Shown here in pieces: positions 1 through 5,680 of a DNA stretch of 9,880 nucleotides. Source of the stretch: an uncultured Actinomycetes bacterium (GTDB lineage: Bacteria > Actinomycetota > Thermoleophilia > Solirubrobacterales > 70-9); contig CAMPIP010000079.1 in the NCBI GenBank assembly GCA_946886425.1, positions 1 through 9,880 of the forward strand, read 5' to 3'. Position numbers and translations under genes: made by a program. Below the pieces are notes generated by a model that was not told the origin of the DNA, made no database searches, and saw only the letters and a program-made list of their open reading frames with translations. Positions within the stretch are counted from its first letter, which is position 1. Each line of letters starts with the position of its first letter.

Positions 1-250
1 CCACCCCAACCGCCCGCACGCACCCAACCCGAGCGGCGGCCCCCGCTACACCTTCCGCTTCACCGACGCGGCACCCGGTGTCGCCTTTCGATGCCGCCTC
101 GACAAGCGCCCGTTCAAGCCCTGCTCCTCGCCGACCGTCTACCGCAACCTGAAGCGCGGGCGCCACGTCTTCCAGGTGAAATCGGTCGATTCCGCGGGCA
201 CCGAGTCCGCCCTGAAGACGGTCCCGTTCAGGGCTGGCGCGCGGCGCTGA
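1..250 (+). CDS. C-terminal end of a secreted Ig-like/bacterial repeat-domain protein (5' truncated by the window edge)
   Basis: The frame starting at base 2 is open from the window edge to a TGA at 248-250 and encodes about 82 residues. It reads ...YTFRFTDAAPGVAFRCRLDK, then RPFKPCSSPTVYRNLKRG, then HVFQVKSVDSAGTES. This is the pattern of a repeat found in many large extracellular actinobacterial proteins (TFxF.S..PGa.F.CSLDg..F.PC.SP...l..G.HtF.V.A.DaaGN), a roughly 70-90 residue beta-sandwich with two cysteines that could pair. The piece seen would be the last such domain, ending in a short basic tail (RAGARR) with no sortase signal or membrane anchor. Being extracellular is inferred from the family. 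The start, signal peptide and number of repeats lie outside the window. A 60-codon ATG frame at 91-273 overlaps it but looks like a shadow. Confidence 0.7.
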   Translation, partial: HPNRPHAPNPSGGPRYTFRFTDAAPGVAFRCRLDKRPFKPCSSPTVYRNLKRGRHVFQVKSVDSAGTESALKTVPFRAGARR

Positions 251-259
251 CCGAGGGCG

Positions 260-276
260 CGCTCATACCTTGAGCG
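260..276 (+). terminator. Hairpin after the repeat-protein gene, possible terminator
   Basis: A perfect 6-bp stem, CGCTCA (260-265) with TGAGCG (271-276), closes a 5-nt loop 9 nt after the stop codon at 250. A second small stem follows directly (CCCG 281-284 with CGGG 290-293). There is no T tract, so this is at best a GC-rich, non-canonical actinobacterial terminator. Confidence 0.3.
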
Positions 277-382
277 GCGGCCCGACGAGCGGGGGCCCGA
301 TTACGCGATCAGCGAAGGGTGATCGCCCTGGTGGTACTGAGGCTGAGGTAGAGCAGTGGCCGCTACCAAAGGTTCAAGCGTT

Positions 383-431
383 TTCCTTGGGATAGCCAGG
401 TTGCAACCAAAGCTTCCTTGGGAGGGCCAGG
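383..431. repeat. 18-bp imperfect direct repeat, 31-bp period, around a palindrome
   Basis: TTCCTTGGGATAGCCAGG (383-400) and TTCCTTGGGAGGGCCAGG (414-431) agree at 16 of 18 positions. Their start-to-start distance of 31 bp is close to three helical turns, so a protein bound to both would sit on the same face. The spacer includes most of the self-complementary decamer GGTTGCAACC (399-408). The pair ends about 75 bp upstream of the -35 element at 507. This is the usual place for activator or repressor sites, but the binding protein is unknown. Confidence 0.5.
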
Positions 432-506
432 ATCTGGGGAGCAGGTTCAATTTCTCCCCCGCCGGGAACGTAGCTCCCATGGGGTGGCGTCAGGGATCCG
501 TGCGGT

Positions 507-533
507 TGTCACAGACCTCTACATCGATCCGTG
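507..533 (+). promoter_or_regulatory. Candidate ECF41-type promoter of the desaturase operon
   Basis: TGTCACA at 507-513 is followed by exactly 16 nt and then CGTG at 530-533. The form described for ECF41 sigma factor targets is TGTCACA-N16-CGTC, so only the last base differs. The same heptamer with the same spacing precedes the sigma factor's own operon (2982-3008), and both copies continue as TGTCACAGA. Transcription would start about 7-10 nt after the CGTG, around 540-543. That is at the ATG of the oxidoreductase and would explain why that gene has no Shine-Dalgarno. The assignment is inference from motif and spacing. Confidence 0.55.
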
Positions 534-542
534 TAACGTTTG

Positions 543-1655
543 ATGGCGATGGCTGAGCGAGGGGCGGCACCCAAGGTTCCGAAGATGCGGCGGAAGGCGC
601 TGGATGCGGTGCGCTCGCTTTTTTCGCCGCTGCTTCCCGACGACTATCTGGAGCTGATCAATCCGCTCTGGTCGACGAAGGAGCTGCGGGGGCGGATCGA
701 GAGGATCGATCACGAGACGCCGAACGCGGTGACGGTCTTGATCCGGCCCGGCTATGAGTGGCCGGGGCACCGGCCGGGGCAGTATCTGCGGATCGGGGTG
801 GTGGTCGACGGGGTCCACCACTGGCGGGCCTACTCGCTCACCTCGGAGCCCGGGCGGCCGGACGGCTGCATCAGCATCACGCCGAAGCTGGTCGAGTCCG
901 GGGTCGTCTCGCCCTACCTGACCCGGCGGGCGAGGCCGGGCGATCTGGTTCGGCTGGGCGGCGTCGAAGGGACTTTCGTGCTCCCCGAGGAGCCGCCCGA
1001 GAAGCTGCTCTTCATCAGCGCCGGCAGCGGCATCACGCCGATCATGAGCATGGTCCGCGACCTGCACCGGCGCGAGGCGCTCACCGACGTGGTCCACATC
1101 CACTCGGCCCGGACGGCGGATGACGTGATCTTCGCGGACCGGCTGGGGAAGATCGCGCGGGCATGCCCGCGGTTCGACCTGCAGCTCCACATGTCCGGCG
1201 AGCGAGGGCGGATCGCGCCCGGCCACCTCGACGAGCGCTGCCCGGATTGGCGCGAGCGCCAGACCTACGTCTCGGGCCCGGCTGCTCTGCTCGACGCCCT
1301 CTGCGAGCACTGGGAGCGCGAGGGCGAGCCCGACCGGCTCCATCTCGAGCGCTTCCAGCCGATCATCGGCGCCGCCGGCGGCGCGGCCGGCGAGGGGGCG
1401 GGCGGCGCGATCCGCTTCCTCAAGAGCGGGGTCGAGGCCGAGAGCGAGGCGGGCGTGCCGATCCTCGTCGTCGGCGAGGAGTCCGGCGCCACCCTCCCCT
1501 TCGGCTGCCGGATGGGCATCTGCCACACCTGCGTCGGCCGGCTCTGTTCGGGGGAGGTTCGAGACCTCCGAACCGGTGAAGTGCACGGCACCCCCGGAGA
1601 GATGATCCGCACCTGTGTGAATGCGCCAGAAGGCCCGATTGAGATCGCACTTTGA
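543..1655 (+). CDS. Ferredoxin-NAD(P)H oxidoreductase with C-terminal 2Fe-2S domain, electron donor to the acyl-CoA desaturase (Rv3230c-like)
   Basis: A 370-residue flavoprotein of the ferredoxin-NADP reductase type fused to a plant-type 2Fe-2S ferredoxin. It would take electrons from NAD(P)H through FAD and the iron-sulfur cluster to the membrane desaturase encoded next. Visible in order: an N-terminal extension rich in basic residues (1-45); the FAD-binding barrel with RAYSLTSEP at 95-103; the nucleotide-binding domain with GSGITP at 161-166 and YVSGP at 242-246; a Gly/Ala-rich linker near 280-292; and the ferredoxin domain with Cys322, Cys327, Cys330 (PFGCRMGICHTC) and Cys358 (RTCVN) as cluster ligands. 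Architecture and gene order match Mycobacterium tuberculosis Rv3230c, known as the oxidoreductase partner of DesA3. I chose the ATG at 543; TTG 540 and ATG 549 are alternatives. No Shine-Dalgarno precedes it, and a promoter-like site ends 9 nt upstream, so the message may be leaderless. Confidence 0.9.
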   Translation: MAMAERGAAPKVPKMRRKALDAVRSLFSPLLPDDYLELINPLWSTKELRGRIERIDHETPNAVTVLIRPGYEWPGHRPGQYLRIGVVVDGVHHWRAYSLTSEPGRPDGCISITPKLVESGVVSPYLTRRARPGDLVRLGGVEGTFVLPEEPPEKLLFISAGSGITPIMSMVRDLHRREALTDVVHIHSARTADDVIFADRLGKIARACPRFDLQLHMSGERGRIAPGHLDERCPDWRERQTYVSGPAALLDALCEHWEREGEPDRLHLERFQPIIGAAGGAAGEGAGGAIRFLKSGVEAESEAGVPILVVGEESGATLPFGCRMGICHTCVGRLCSGEVRDLRTGEVHGTPGEMIRTCVNAPEGPIEIAL

Positions 1656-1692
1656 GCACCGCAGGGACACCTGAACCCATGAAAGGCCCGAG

Positions 1693-2970
1693 ATGACCCA
1701 GACCGCACCCACTTCGCCGACTGACAAGCCCGAGAGCCCGCTCCAGCACCTCACCGAGCAGCAGCTCGAATCGCTCGCCGACGAGCTCGACGCGATCCGC
1801 GACCGCGCCTTCGCCGAGCTCGGCGACCGCGACCGTCGCTACATCGAGAGCATGATCGAGATGCAGCGCCGCCTCGCGGTGATCGGCCGGGTGCTGCTGC
1901 TGGCCGCCGCCAACCGCCCGGCGAGGCTGGGCGGCACGGCGGCCCTATCGGCGGCCAAGATCCTCGAGAACATGGAGATCGGGCACAACGTCCTGCACGG
2001 TCAGTGGGACTGGATGAACGACCCCGACATCAACTCCACCACCTGGGACTGGGACACCGCCTCCACCGCCGAGGCCTGGAAGCACTCCCACAACTACGTC
2101 CACCACACCTACACCAACATCCGCGGCAAAGACAAGGACCTCGGCTACGAGATCATGCGGATCGACCCGGAGCAGCACTGGCACCCGGTCTACCTCCTGC
2201 AGCCGTTCTACAACCTGATCCTCGCCGCCTTCTTCGAGTGGGGCGTGGCGCTGCACGACCTCGATTTCGAGGCGATCCGCAAGGGGAGGAAGTCGAAGGC
2301 GCAGGTCAAGCGGGAGCTGAAGGGCATCGGCGCCAAGGCGAAGAGCCAGGTGGTCAAGGACTACGTCGCCTGGCCGCTGCTCAGCGGCCTCGCCGCCGCC
2401 GCCTTCGACCTCGCCCGCGAGTCGCTGAGGGAGTCGGGAGGCACGGGCAGGAGCGTCCGGGGTCGGCGCCGTCGCGGCGGCTTCGGCCCGCGGCTGGGGC
2501 ACGCCCTGCGCAGCGGGGCCAGGACCTACCGGAAGGCGGCGGCGGCCAACGCTTCGGCCAACGCCGTCCGCAACGTCTGGGCCTACGCGATCATCTTCTG
2601 CGGCCACTTCCCGGACCAGACCTACACCTTCAGCCCCGAGGAGGTCGTCGACGAGAGCCGCGGCGGCTGGTACGTGCGGCAGATGGTCGGGGCGGCCAAC
2701 ATCGAAGGCAGCCCGCTGTTCCACGTCGCCAGCGGCAACCTCAGCTTTCAGGTCGAGCACCACCTCTTCCCCGACCTGCCGAGCAGCCGCTACGCGGAGA
2801 TCGCGCCGCAGGTCAAGGACGTCTGCGAACGGTACGGGTTGCCCTACAACACCGGACCGTTCTGGCAGCAGTTCGGGATGGTTCAGCGGACGATCCTGAG
2901 GCTGGCCTTCCCCGGCGGCGAGCCGCGGCCGAAGCCCGGCCCCTACAGGGCGCCCCGCTCCGACCTCTGA
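1693..2970 (+). CDS. desA3: Membrane acyl-CoA / fatty acid desaturase, DesA3-like
   Basis: A 425-residue desaturase of the membrane di-iron family, expected to introduce a double bond (delta-9 in the mycobacterial relative) into acyl-CoA using O2 and electrons from the oxidoreductase 37 bp upstream. The three His boxes are intact: HNVLH (98-102), HSHNYVHH (131-138) and QVEHH (353-357). CGHFPD at 303-308 and NMEIGHNVLHGQWDWMNDP around 93-111 are also typical. A GAAAGG Shine-Dalgarno (1681-1686) lies 6 nt before the ATG. Membrane segments are suggested near 62-90 and 165-188. The odd part is residues about 237-281. Where relatives (from memory) have a short loop between the KDYVA.P segment and NA.AN.VRN, this protein has an Arg-rich, non-hydrophobic stretch (RGRRRRGGFGPRLGH at 256-270). 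Substrate specificity cannot be read from sequence. Confidence 0.92.
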   Translation: MTQTAPTSPTDKPESPLQHLTEQQLESLADELDAIRDRAFAELGDRDRRYIESMIEMQRRLAVIGRVLLLAAANRPARLGGTAALSAAKILENMEIGHNVLHGQWDWMNDPDINSTTWDWDTASTAEAWKHSHNYVHHTYTNIRGKDKDLGYEIMRIDPEQHWHPVYLLQPFYNLILAAFFEWGVALHDLDFEAIRKGRKSKAQVKRELKGIGAKAKSQVVKDYVAWPLLSGLAAAAFDLARESLRESGGTGRSVRGRRRRGGFGPRLGHALRSGARTYRKAAAANASANAVRNVWAYAIIFCGHFPDQTYTFSPEEVVDESRGGWYVRQMVGAANIEGSPLFHVASGNLSFQVEHHLFPDLPSSRYAEIAPQVKDVCERYGLPYNTGPFWQQFGMVQRTILRLAFPGGEPRPKPGPYRAPRSDL

Positions 2971-2981
2971 TCGGGGCCGGC

Positions 2982-3008
2982 TGTCACAGATCGGCGTCGC
3001 GCCTCGTC
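2982..3008 (+). promoter_or_regulatory. ECF41 sigma factor promoter (autoregulatory)
   Basis: TGTCACA (2982-2988), 16 nt, CGTC (3005-3008) matches the ECF41 target form at every specified base and in spacing. It lies 12 bp after the desaturase stop and 30 bp before the epimerase ATG. A transcript from it would have a leader of about 20-25 nt containing the strong Shine-Dalgarno at 3024-3032. Since the operon it drives encodes an ECF41 sigma factor, autoregulation is the natural reading. Confidence 0.8.
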
Positions 3009-3038
3009 TCATCTGTGCAAGCGAGGAAAGGAGCGACC

Positions 3039-3980
3039 ATGAAGGTCCTGGTAGCTGGAGCGACGGGAGCGATCGGCAGGCAGCTGGTGCCACGCCTGGT
3101 GGCGAATGGCCACGAGGTGGTCGGGATGACCCACAGCGCGGCGAAAGCCGACGCGGTGCGGGCGCTTGGCGCCGAGCCGGCGATCGCCGATGCGCTCGAC
3201 CCGGAGGCGGTCGCGGCGGCGGTCGCCGCCGCCGAACCGGAGGCGATAGTCCACGAGCTGACGGCGCTCGCGGGCTCGCTCGACCTGCGCAAGCTCGACA
3301 GCGCTTTCGAGCTCACCAACCGCCTGCGGACGGAGGGCACCGACCACCTGCTCTCGGCCGCCCGCGCGGCGGGCGTGCGGCGCTTCGTCGCCCAGAGCTT
3401 CGCCGGCTGGCCCTACGAGCGCAGCGGCGCCTGGGTCAAGGACGAGAGCGAGGCGTTGGACACCGACCCGCCCGCGGCGATGCGCGGTGCCCTCGCCGCG
3501 ATCCGCCACCTGGAGGAGGCGGTGACCGAGGCGGAGGGAATCGAAGGCATCGTCCTGCGCTACGGCGGCTTCTACGGGCCGGGGACCTCGATCTCCCCGG
3601 GCGGCGAACACGTCGAGGCGATCCGCGGGCGCAAGTTCCCGATCGTCGGCGGCGGCGCCGGCGTCTGGTCCTTCCTGCAGATCGAAGACGCCGCCGAGGC
3701 AACCGTGCTCGCCCTGGAGCGCGGCCGGCCCGGCGTCTACAACGTCACCGACGACGAGCCGGCACCGGTCGCCGAGTGGCTGCCCGCGGTGGCGGCATCG
3801 CTCGGGGCGAAGCCGCCGCGGCGAGTGCCTCGCTGGCTCGGTCGCCTCGTCGCCGGCGAAGCGGCGGCCGTCATGATGACCGAAGTGCGCGGTGCTTCGA
3901 ACGAGAAGGCGAAGCGCGAGCTGGGCTGGGCCCCGGGCCACCCGAGCTGGCGCGAGGGCATCCCGGAGGCGGCGGCGTGA
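3039..3980 (+). CDS. NAD(P)-dependent epimerase/reductase, atypical or extended SDR, ECF41-associated
   Basis: A 313-residue Rossmann-fold protein of the NAD-dependent epimerase/dehydratase group. The cofactor loop GATGAIG is at 7-13, directly at the N terminus (MKVLVAGATGAIG), followed by alternating beta/alpha segments. VAQSFAGW lies at 118-124, LRYGGFYGPG at 173-182, and a C-terminal substrate-side domain includes YNVTDDEP (234-241) and LGWAPGHPSWREGI near the end. The canonical catalytic YxxxK is not obvious: Tyr126 is followed by ERSG, and Tyr175/Tyr179 lie in the RYGGFYG segment. It may therefore be an atypical SDR, and the substrate is unknown. The ATG at 3039 has a strong AGGAAAGGAG Shine-Dalgarno 6 nt upstream. 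It is cotranscribed with the sigma gene (19 bp gap) from an ECF41 promoter. Oxidoreductases and epimerases are among the enzymes usually encoded beside ECF41 sigma factors. Confidence 0.85.
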   Translation: MKVLVAGATGAIGRQLVPRLVANGHEVVGMTHSAAKADAVRALGAEPAIADALDPEAVAAAVAAAEPEAIVHELTALAGSLDLRKLDSAFELTNRLRTEGTDHLLSAARAAGVRRFVAQSFAGWPYERSGAWVKDESEALDTDPPAAMRGALAAIRHLEEAVTEAEGIEGIVLRYGGFYGPGTSISPGGEHVEAIRGRKFPIVGGGAGVWSFLQIEDAAEATVLALERGRPGVYNVTDDEPAPVAEWLPAVAASLGAKPPRRVPRWLGRLVAGEAAAVMMTEVRGASNEKAKRELGWAPGHPSWREGIPEAAA

Positions 3981-3999
3981 GGCGAGGCGAACGCGTCGG

Positions 4000-4941
4000 G
4001 TGAGCGACGACCGCGAAGCGCTGCTGGAGGAGCTGCGGCCAGGCGCCCTCGCGGTCGCCTACCGCATGCTCGGCAGCGTCGCCGAAGCCGAAGAAGTCGT
4101 GCAGGAGGCGCTGCTGCGCCTGCACCAGGCGCTCGCACGGGGCGAGCGGATCGCCTCGCCTCGCGCTTACCTTGCGACGGTGACGACGCGGCTGGCGATC
4201 GACGCGCTGCGCTCGGCACGGGCGCGGCGCGAGAGCTACGTCGGCGACTGGCTGCCAGAGCCGCTGCCCAGCACCGGCGTCGAACCGCTGCCCGGCGCCA
4301 GCGGCGGTGCCGACCCGGCGCGCCAGGCCGAGATCGCCGACTCGCTCTCCTACGCCTTCCTGCTTCTGCTCGAGAGCCTGTCCCCGGAGGAACGGGCGGT
4401 GCTGCTCCTCCACGACGTCTTCGACTACGGCTATGCGGAGGTCGCCGAGGTCGTCGGCAAGAGCGAGGCCAACGCCCGCCAGCTGGCGGTGCGGGCGCGC
4501 CGCCACGTCGCCGCCGGCCGGCCGCGCTTCGAGCAGAGCGAGGAGAAGCGGCGGGAGCTCGGCGAGCGCTTCTTCGCCGCGGTCGAGGGCGGCGACGTCG
4601 AGGCGCTGGAGGGCATGCTCGCCCGCGACGTCGTCCTGCGCGGCGACGGGGGCGGCAAGGTGCCGGCGCTGGCGCGGGCGATGCGCGGCTCCGAGCGGGT
4701 CGGCGACGCGCTGCGGGCCTGGCTGCGGGCCGGCCTGCGCGGCGCCGCCGCGGTCGAGCGGCGCGAGATCAACGGCCTCCCCGGAATCCTCGTCTTCGAC
4801 GCCGAGGGCGGCCTCGTCGGCGTGCTCTCGGTCGAAGTCTCCGGCGGGGAGATCGTCGGCATCAACTCGGTGGTCAACCCCGACAAGCTGCGCCACCTCG
4901 GCCGCGTCGGGGACCTGCGCGCGATGCTCCGCCGCGACTGA
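4000..4941 (+). CDS. sigJ: ECF41-family RNA polymerase sigma factor with C-terminal SnoaL-like regulatory domain (SigJ-like)
   Basis: A 313-residue extracytoplasmic-function sigma factor. Region 2 covers about 12-75 (AVAYRMLGSVAEAEEVVQEA; PRAYLATVTTRLAIDALRS). The linker carries the ECF41 signature WLPEP at 84-88. Region 4 is about 120-172 (SPEERAVLLLHDVFDYGY, EANARQLAVRARRHV). A fused C-terminal domain of about 130 residues follows, of the SnoaL/NTF2-like type, with the ECF41 motifs DGGGK (216-220) and NPDKL (293-297). In this group the extension takes the place of a separate anti-sigma factor and tunes activity; no anti-sigma gene is visible here. I chose GTG 4000 because it begins just before the conserved region 2 and follows the epimerase stop by 19 bp. 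The upstream in-frame extension would overlap the epimerase. The Shine-Dalgarno is weak, so translational coupling is likely. The signal sensed is unknown. Confidence 0.92.
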   Translation: MSDDREALLEELRPGALAVAYRMLGSVAEAEEVVQEALLRLHQALARGERIASPRAYLATVTTRLAIDALRSARARRESYVGDWLPEPLPSTGVEPLPGASGGADPARQAEIADSLSYAFLLLLESLSPEERAVLLLHDVFDYGYAEVAEVVGKSEANARQLAVRARRHVAAGRPRFEQSEEKRRELGERFFAAVEGGDVEALEGMLARDVVLRGDGGGKVPALARAMRGSERVGDALRAWLRAGLRGAAAVERREINGLPGILVFDAEGGLVGVLSVEVSGGEIVGINSVVNPDKLRHLGRVGDLRAMLRRD

Positions 4942-4956
4942 AGGGACAGGCCGAAC

Positions 4957-5454
4957 TCAGCCCTGGTCGGACCCGGCCGCCTCGGGGTGAACGATGAGGA
5001 CGCTGCGGCGACTGTGCTGGGCGACCGCTGAGGCAACGCTGCCGAGCAGCACTTTCGGCAGGCCGGTCCTGCCGCGCGAGCCGATCGCGATCACGCCCGC
5101 GTCGAGATCGTCCGCGATCGCGACGATCGCCTGCCAGGGACTCGGGGCGATCTCGACCCGCGCCTCGGCGACGAACCCGGCCTCGCGTGCGAGCTGCGCC
5201 CCTTCCTCCGCCACGGCGGTCGCCTCGTTCTCCGCCGACTCCTGCATCGCCGAGACGGTCGCGGGATCGAGCGTGGTCGTTCCCCCATATCCAGCGAAGG
5301 CGATCTGGTCGAGCGGCTCGCGAACAGTGAGGACGACCGCGCGGCGGCCGGCACCCAGCTCGCGGGCCGCCTCGACGATCGCGCCTTTCGCCTGGCGCGA
5401 TCCGTCGTAGGCGATCAGCACAAGACGCTGCTCCCCGTCCGCCGTCGATGGCAT
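4957..5454 (-). CDS. Universal stress protein (UspA family), ATP-binding type
   Basis: A 165-residue single-domain cytoplasmic universal stress protein. It starts MPSTADGEQRLVLIAYDGS, with the conserved first strand and Asp17 that contacts the nucleotide. Near the C terminus it has the ATP-binding signature G-2x-G-9x-G-S: Gly125, Gly128, Gly138 and Ser139 in GSRGRTGLPKVLLGS, followed by SVLIVHP. It is thus likely an ATP-binding member. The frame stays open upstream to 5592, but similarity and the ATG favour 5454. Upstream of the ATG there is no Shine-Dalgarno. A TACCGT (-10-like, 5466-5461 on this strand) ends 6 nt before it, suggesting a leaderless transcript. A 10-bp inverted repeat covers that element. 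The gene converges on the sigma gene with only 15 bp between the two stop codons and no clear terminator. Confidence 0.92.
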   Translation of the reverse strand: MPSTADGEQRLVLIAYDGSRQAKGAIVEAARELGAGRRAVVLTVREPLDQIAFAGYGGTTTLDPATVSAMQESAENEATAVAEEGAQLAREAGFVAEARVEIAPSPWQAIVAIADDLDAGVIAIGSRGRTGLPKVLLGSVASAVAQHSRRSVLIVHPEAAGSDQG

Positions 5455-5461
5455 CGGACAA

Positions 5462-5492
5462 CGGTAGCGGTCAATTGGCCACACCGCTACCG
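5462..5492. promoter_or_regulatory. 10-bp perfect inverted repeat, possible operator of the universal stress protein gene
   Basis: CGGTAGCGGT (5462-5471) and ACCGCTACCG (5483-5492) are exact reverse complements separated by 11 nt. The near arm starts 8 bp before the ATG of the universal stress gene and overlaps the -10-like TACCGT on the minus strand. Arm length and spacing suit a dimeric regulator (about two helical turns centre to centre). A protein bound there would block a leaderless promoter. If transcription starts further upstream, it would instead form a strong mRNA hairpin next to the start codon. The half-site does not match a DosR box that I recall. Confidence 0.5.
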
Positions 5493-5610
5493 CAGGGCGC
5501 TCGACACGCTCGGCGAGCGATTCGACGTGCGAGTCGGACCCACGCTCTTCTACAGCGGCTCGGTCCCCTCGCTCAAGTTGATGGCCTCGCAAACGCCGAC
5601 GGGGAGTTCA
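5470..5610 (+). pseudogene. Possible remnant of a protein-coding gene, unidentified
   Basis: The plus frame starting at 5470 reads through HRYRRALDTLGERFDVR and then VGPTLFYSGSVPSLKL. It looks like ordinary globular protein with almost only G or C at third codon positions up to about 5606, then loses this character. No start codon or Shine-Dalgarno fits, the frame runs into the antisense of the universal stress gene on the left, and it ends at a TGA at 5686-5688. I do not recognise the family. It may be a degraded gene fragment left between two inserted genes, or a chance reading in GC-rich DNA; the opposite strand is also open here. Confidence 0.25.
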
Positions 5611-5664
5611 GCCGTAGGGCGAGAAGAAAGGAAATGCCGCACCATCGGTTGTCAGCGATTTGGG

Positions 5665-5673
5665 TGGTATTCT
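5665..5673 (+). promoter_or_regulatory. Extended -10 promoter element for the AbiE operon, leaderless
   Basis: TGGTATTCT (5665-5673) is a TGn-extended -10 (TATTCT at 5668-5673). It ends 7 nt before the GTG at 5681, so transcription would begin at or next to the start codon. No good -35 is visible: TTGTCA at 5649-5654 is only 13 nt away. The antitoxin gene lacks a Shine-Dalgarno, in line with a leaderless message. Confidence 0.45.
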
Positions 5674-5680
5674 CGCTTAT

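Larger units (their letters stand above)
251..506. other. Non-coding spacer with direct repeat, palindrome and hairpins
   Basis: No convincing gene lies here; the 66-codon frame at 356-556 has no recognisable protein character and runs through the next promoter. The stretch is visibly less GC-rich than the genes around it. It holds an inverted repeat GCGATC 305-310 / GATCGC 321-326, a stem GGTAG 347-351 / CTACC 363-367, and an 18-bp imperfect direct repeat at 383-400 and 414-431. Between the repeats is a 10-bp palindrome GGTTGCAACC (399-408). A 6-bp stem GGGGAG 436-441 / CTCCCC 454-459 follows, and a short GGGA/TCCC stem 464-478. AGGTT(G)CAA occurs three times (370, 398, 443). Either a multi-site operator region upstream of the desaturase promoter or an unrecognised structured RNA would fit. 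I could not match it to a riboswitch family I know. Confidence 0.5.

Noticed and set aside
316..460. tRNA-like words (GGTAGAGCAGTGG, AGGTTCAA twice) suggesting a tRNA or tmRNA
   Set aside because: No cloverleaf can be closed: the GGTTCAA copies are not in 5-bp T arms, and no anticodon arm or acceptor stem fits.
251..542. Known riboswitch (cobalamin, TPP, SAM, c-di-GMP, ydaO, ykkC)
   Set aside because: The conserved core words of these families are absent, and the best promoter candidate lies downstream of the region, so it would not be part of that transcript.
519..1754. Long minus-strand open frames over the reductase (and similar ones over the desaturase, sigma and exporter genes)
   Set aside because: These are GC-rich shadow frames; their translations are Arg/Gly/Pro/Ala-rich with no family features, while the plus frames carry clear motifs.
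5650..5656. TGTCAGC near 5650 and again at 7851 as ECF41 -35 elements
   Set aside because: Only five of seven bases match TGTCACA and no CGTC follows at 16 nt.
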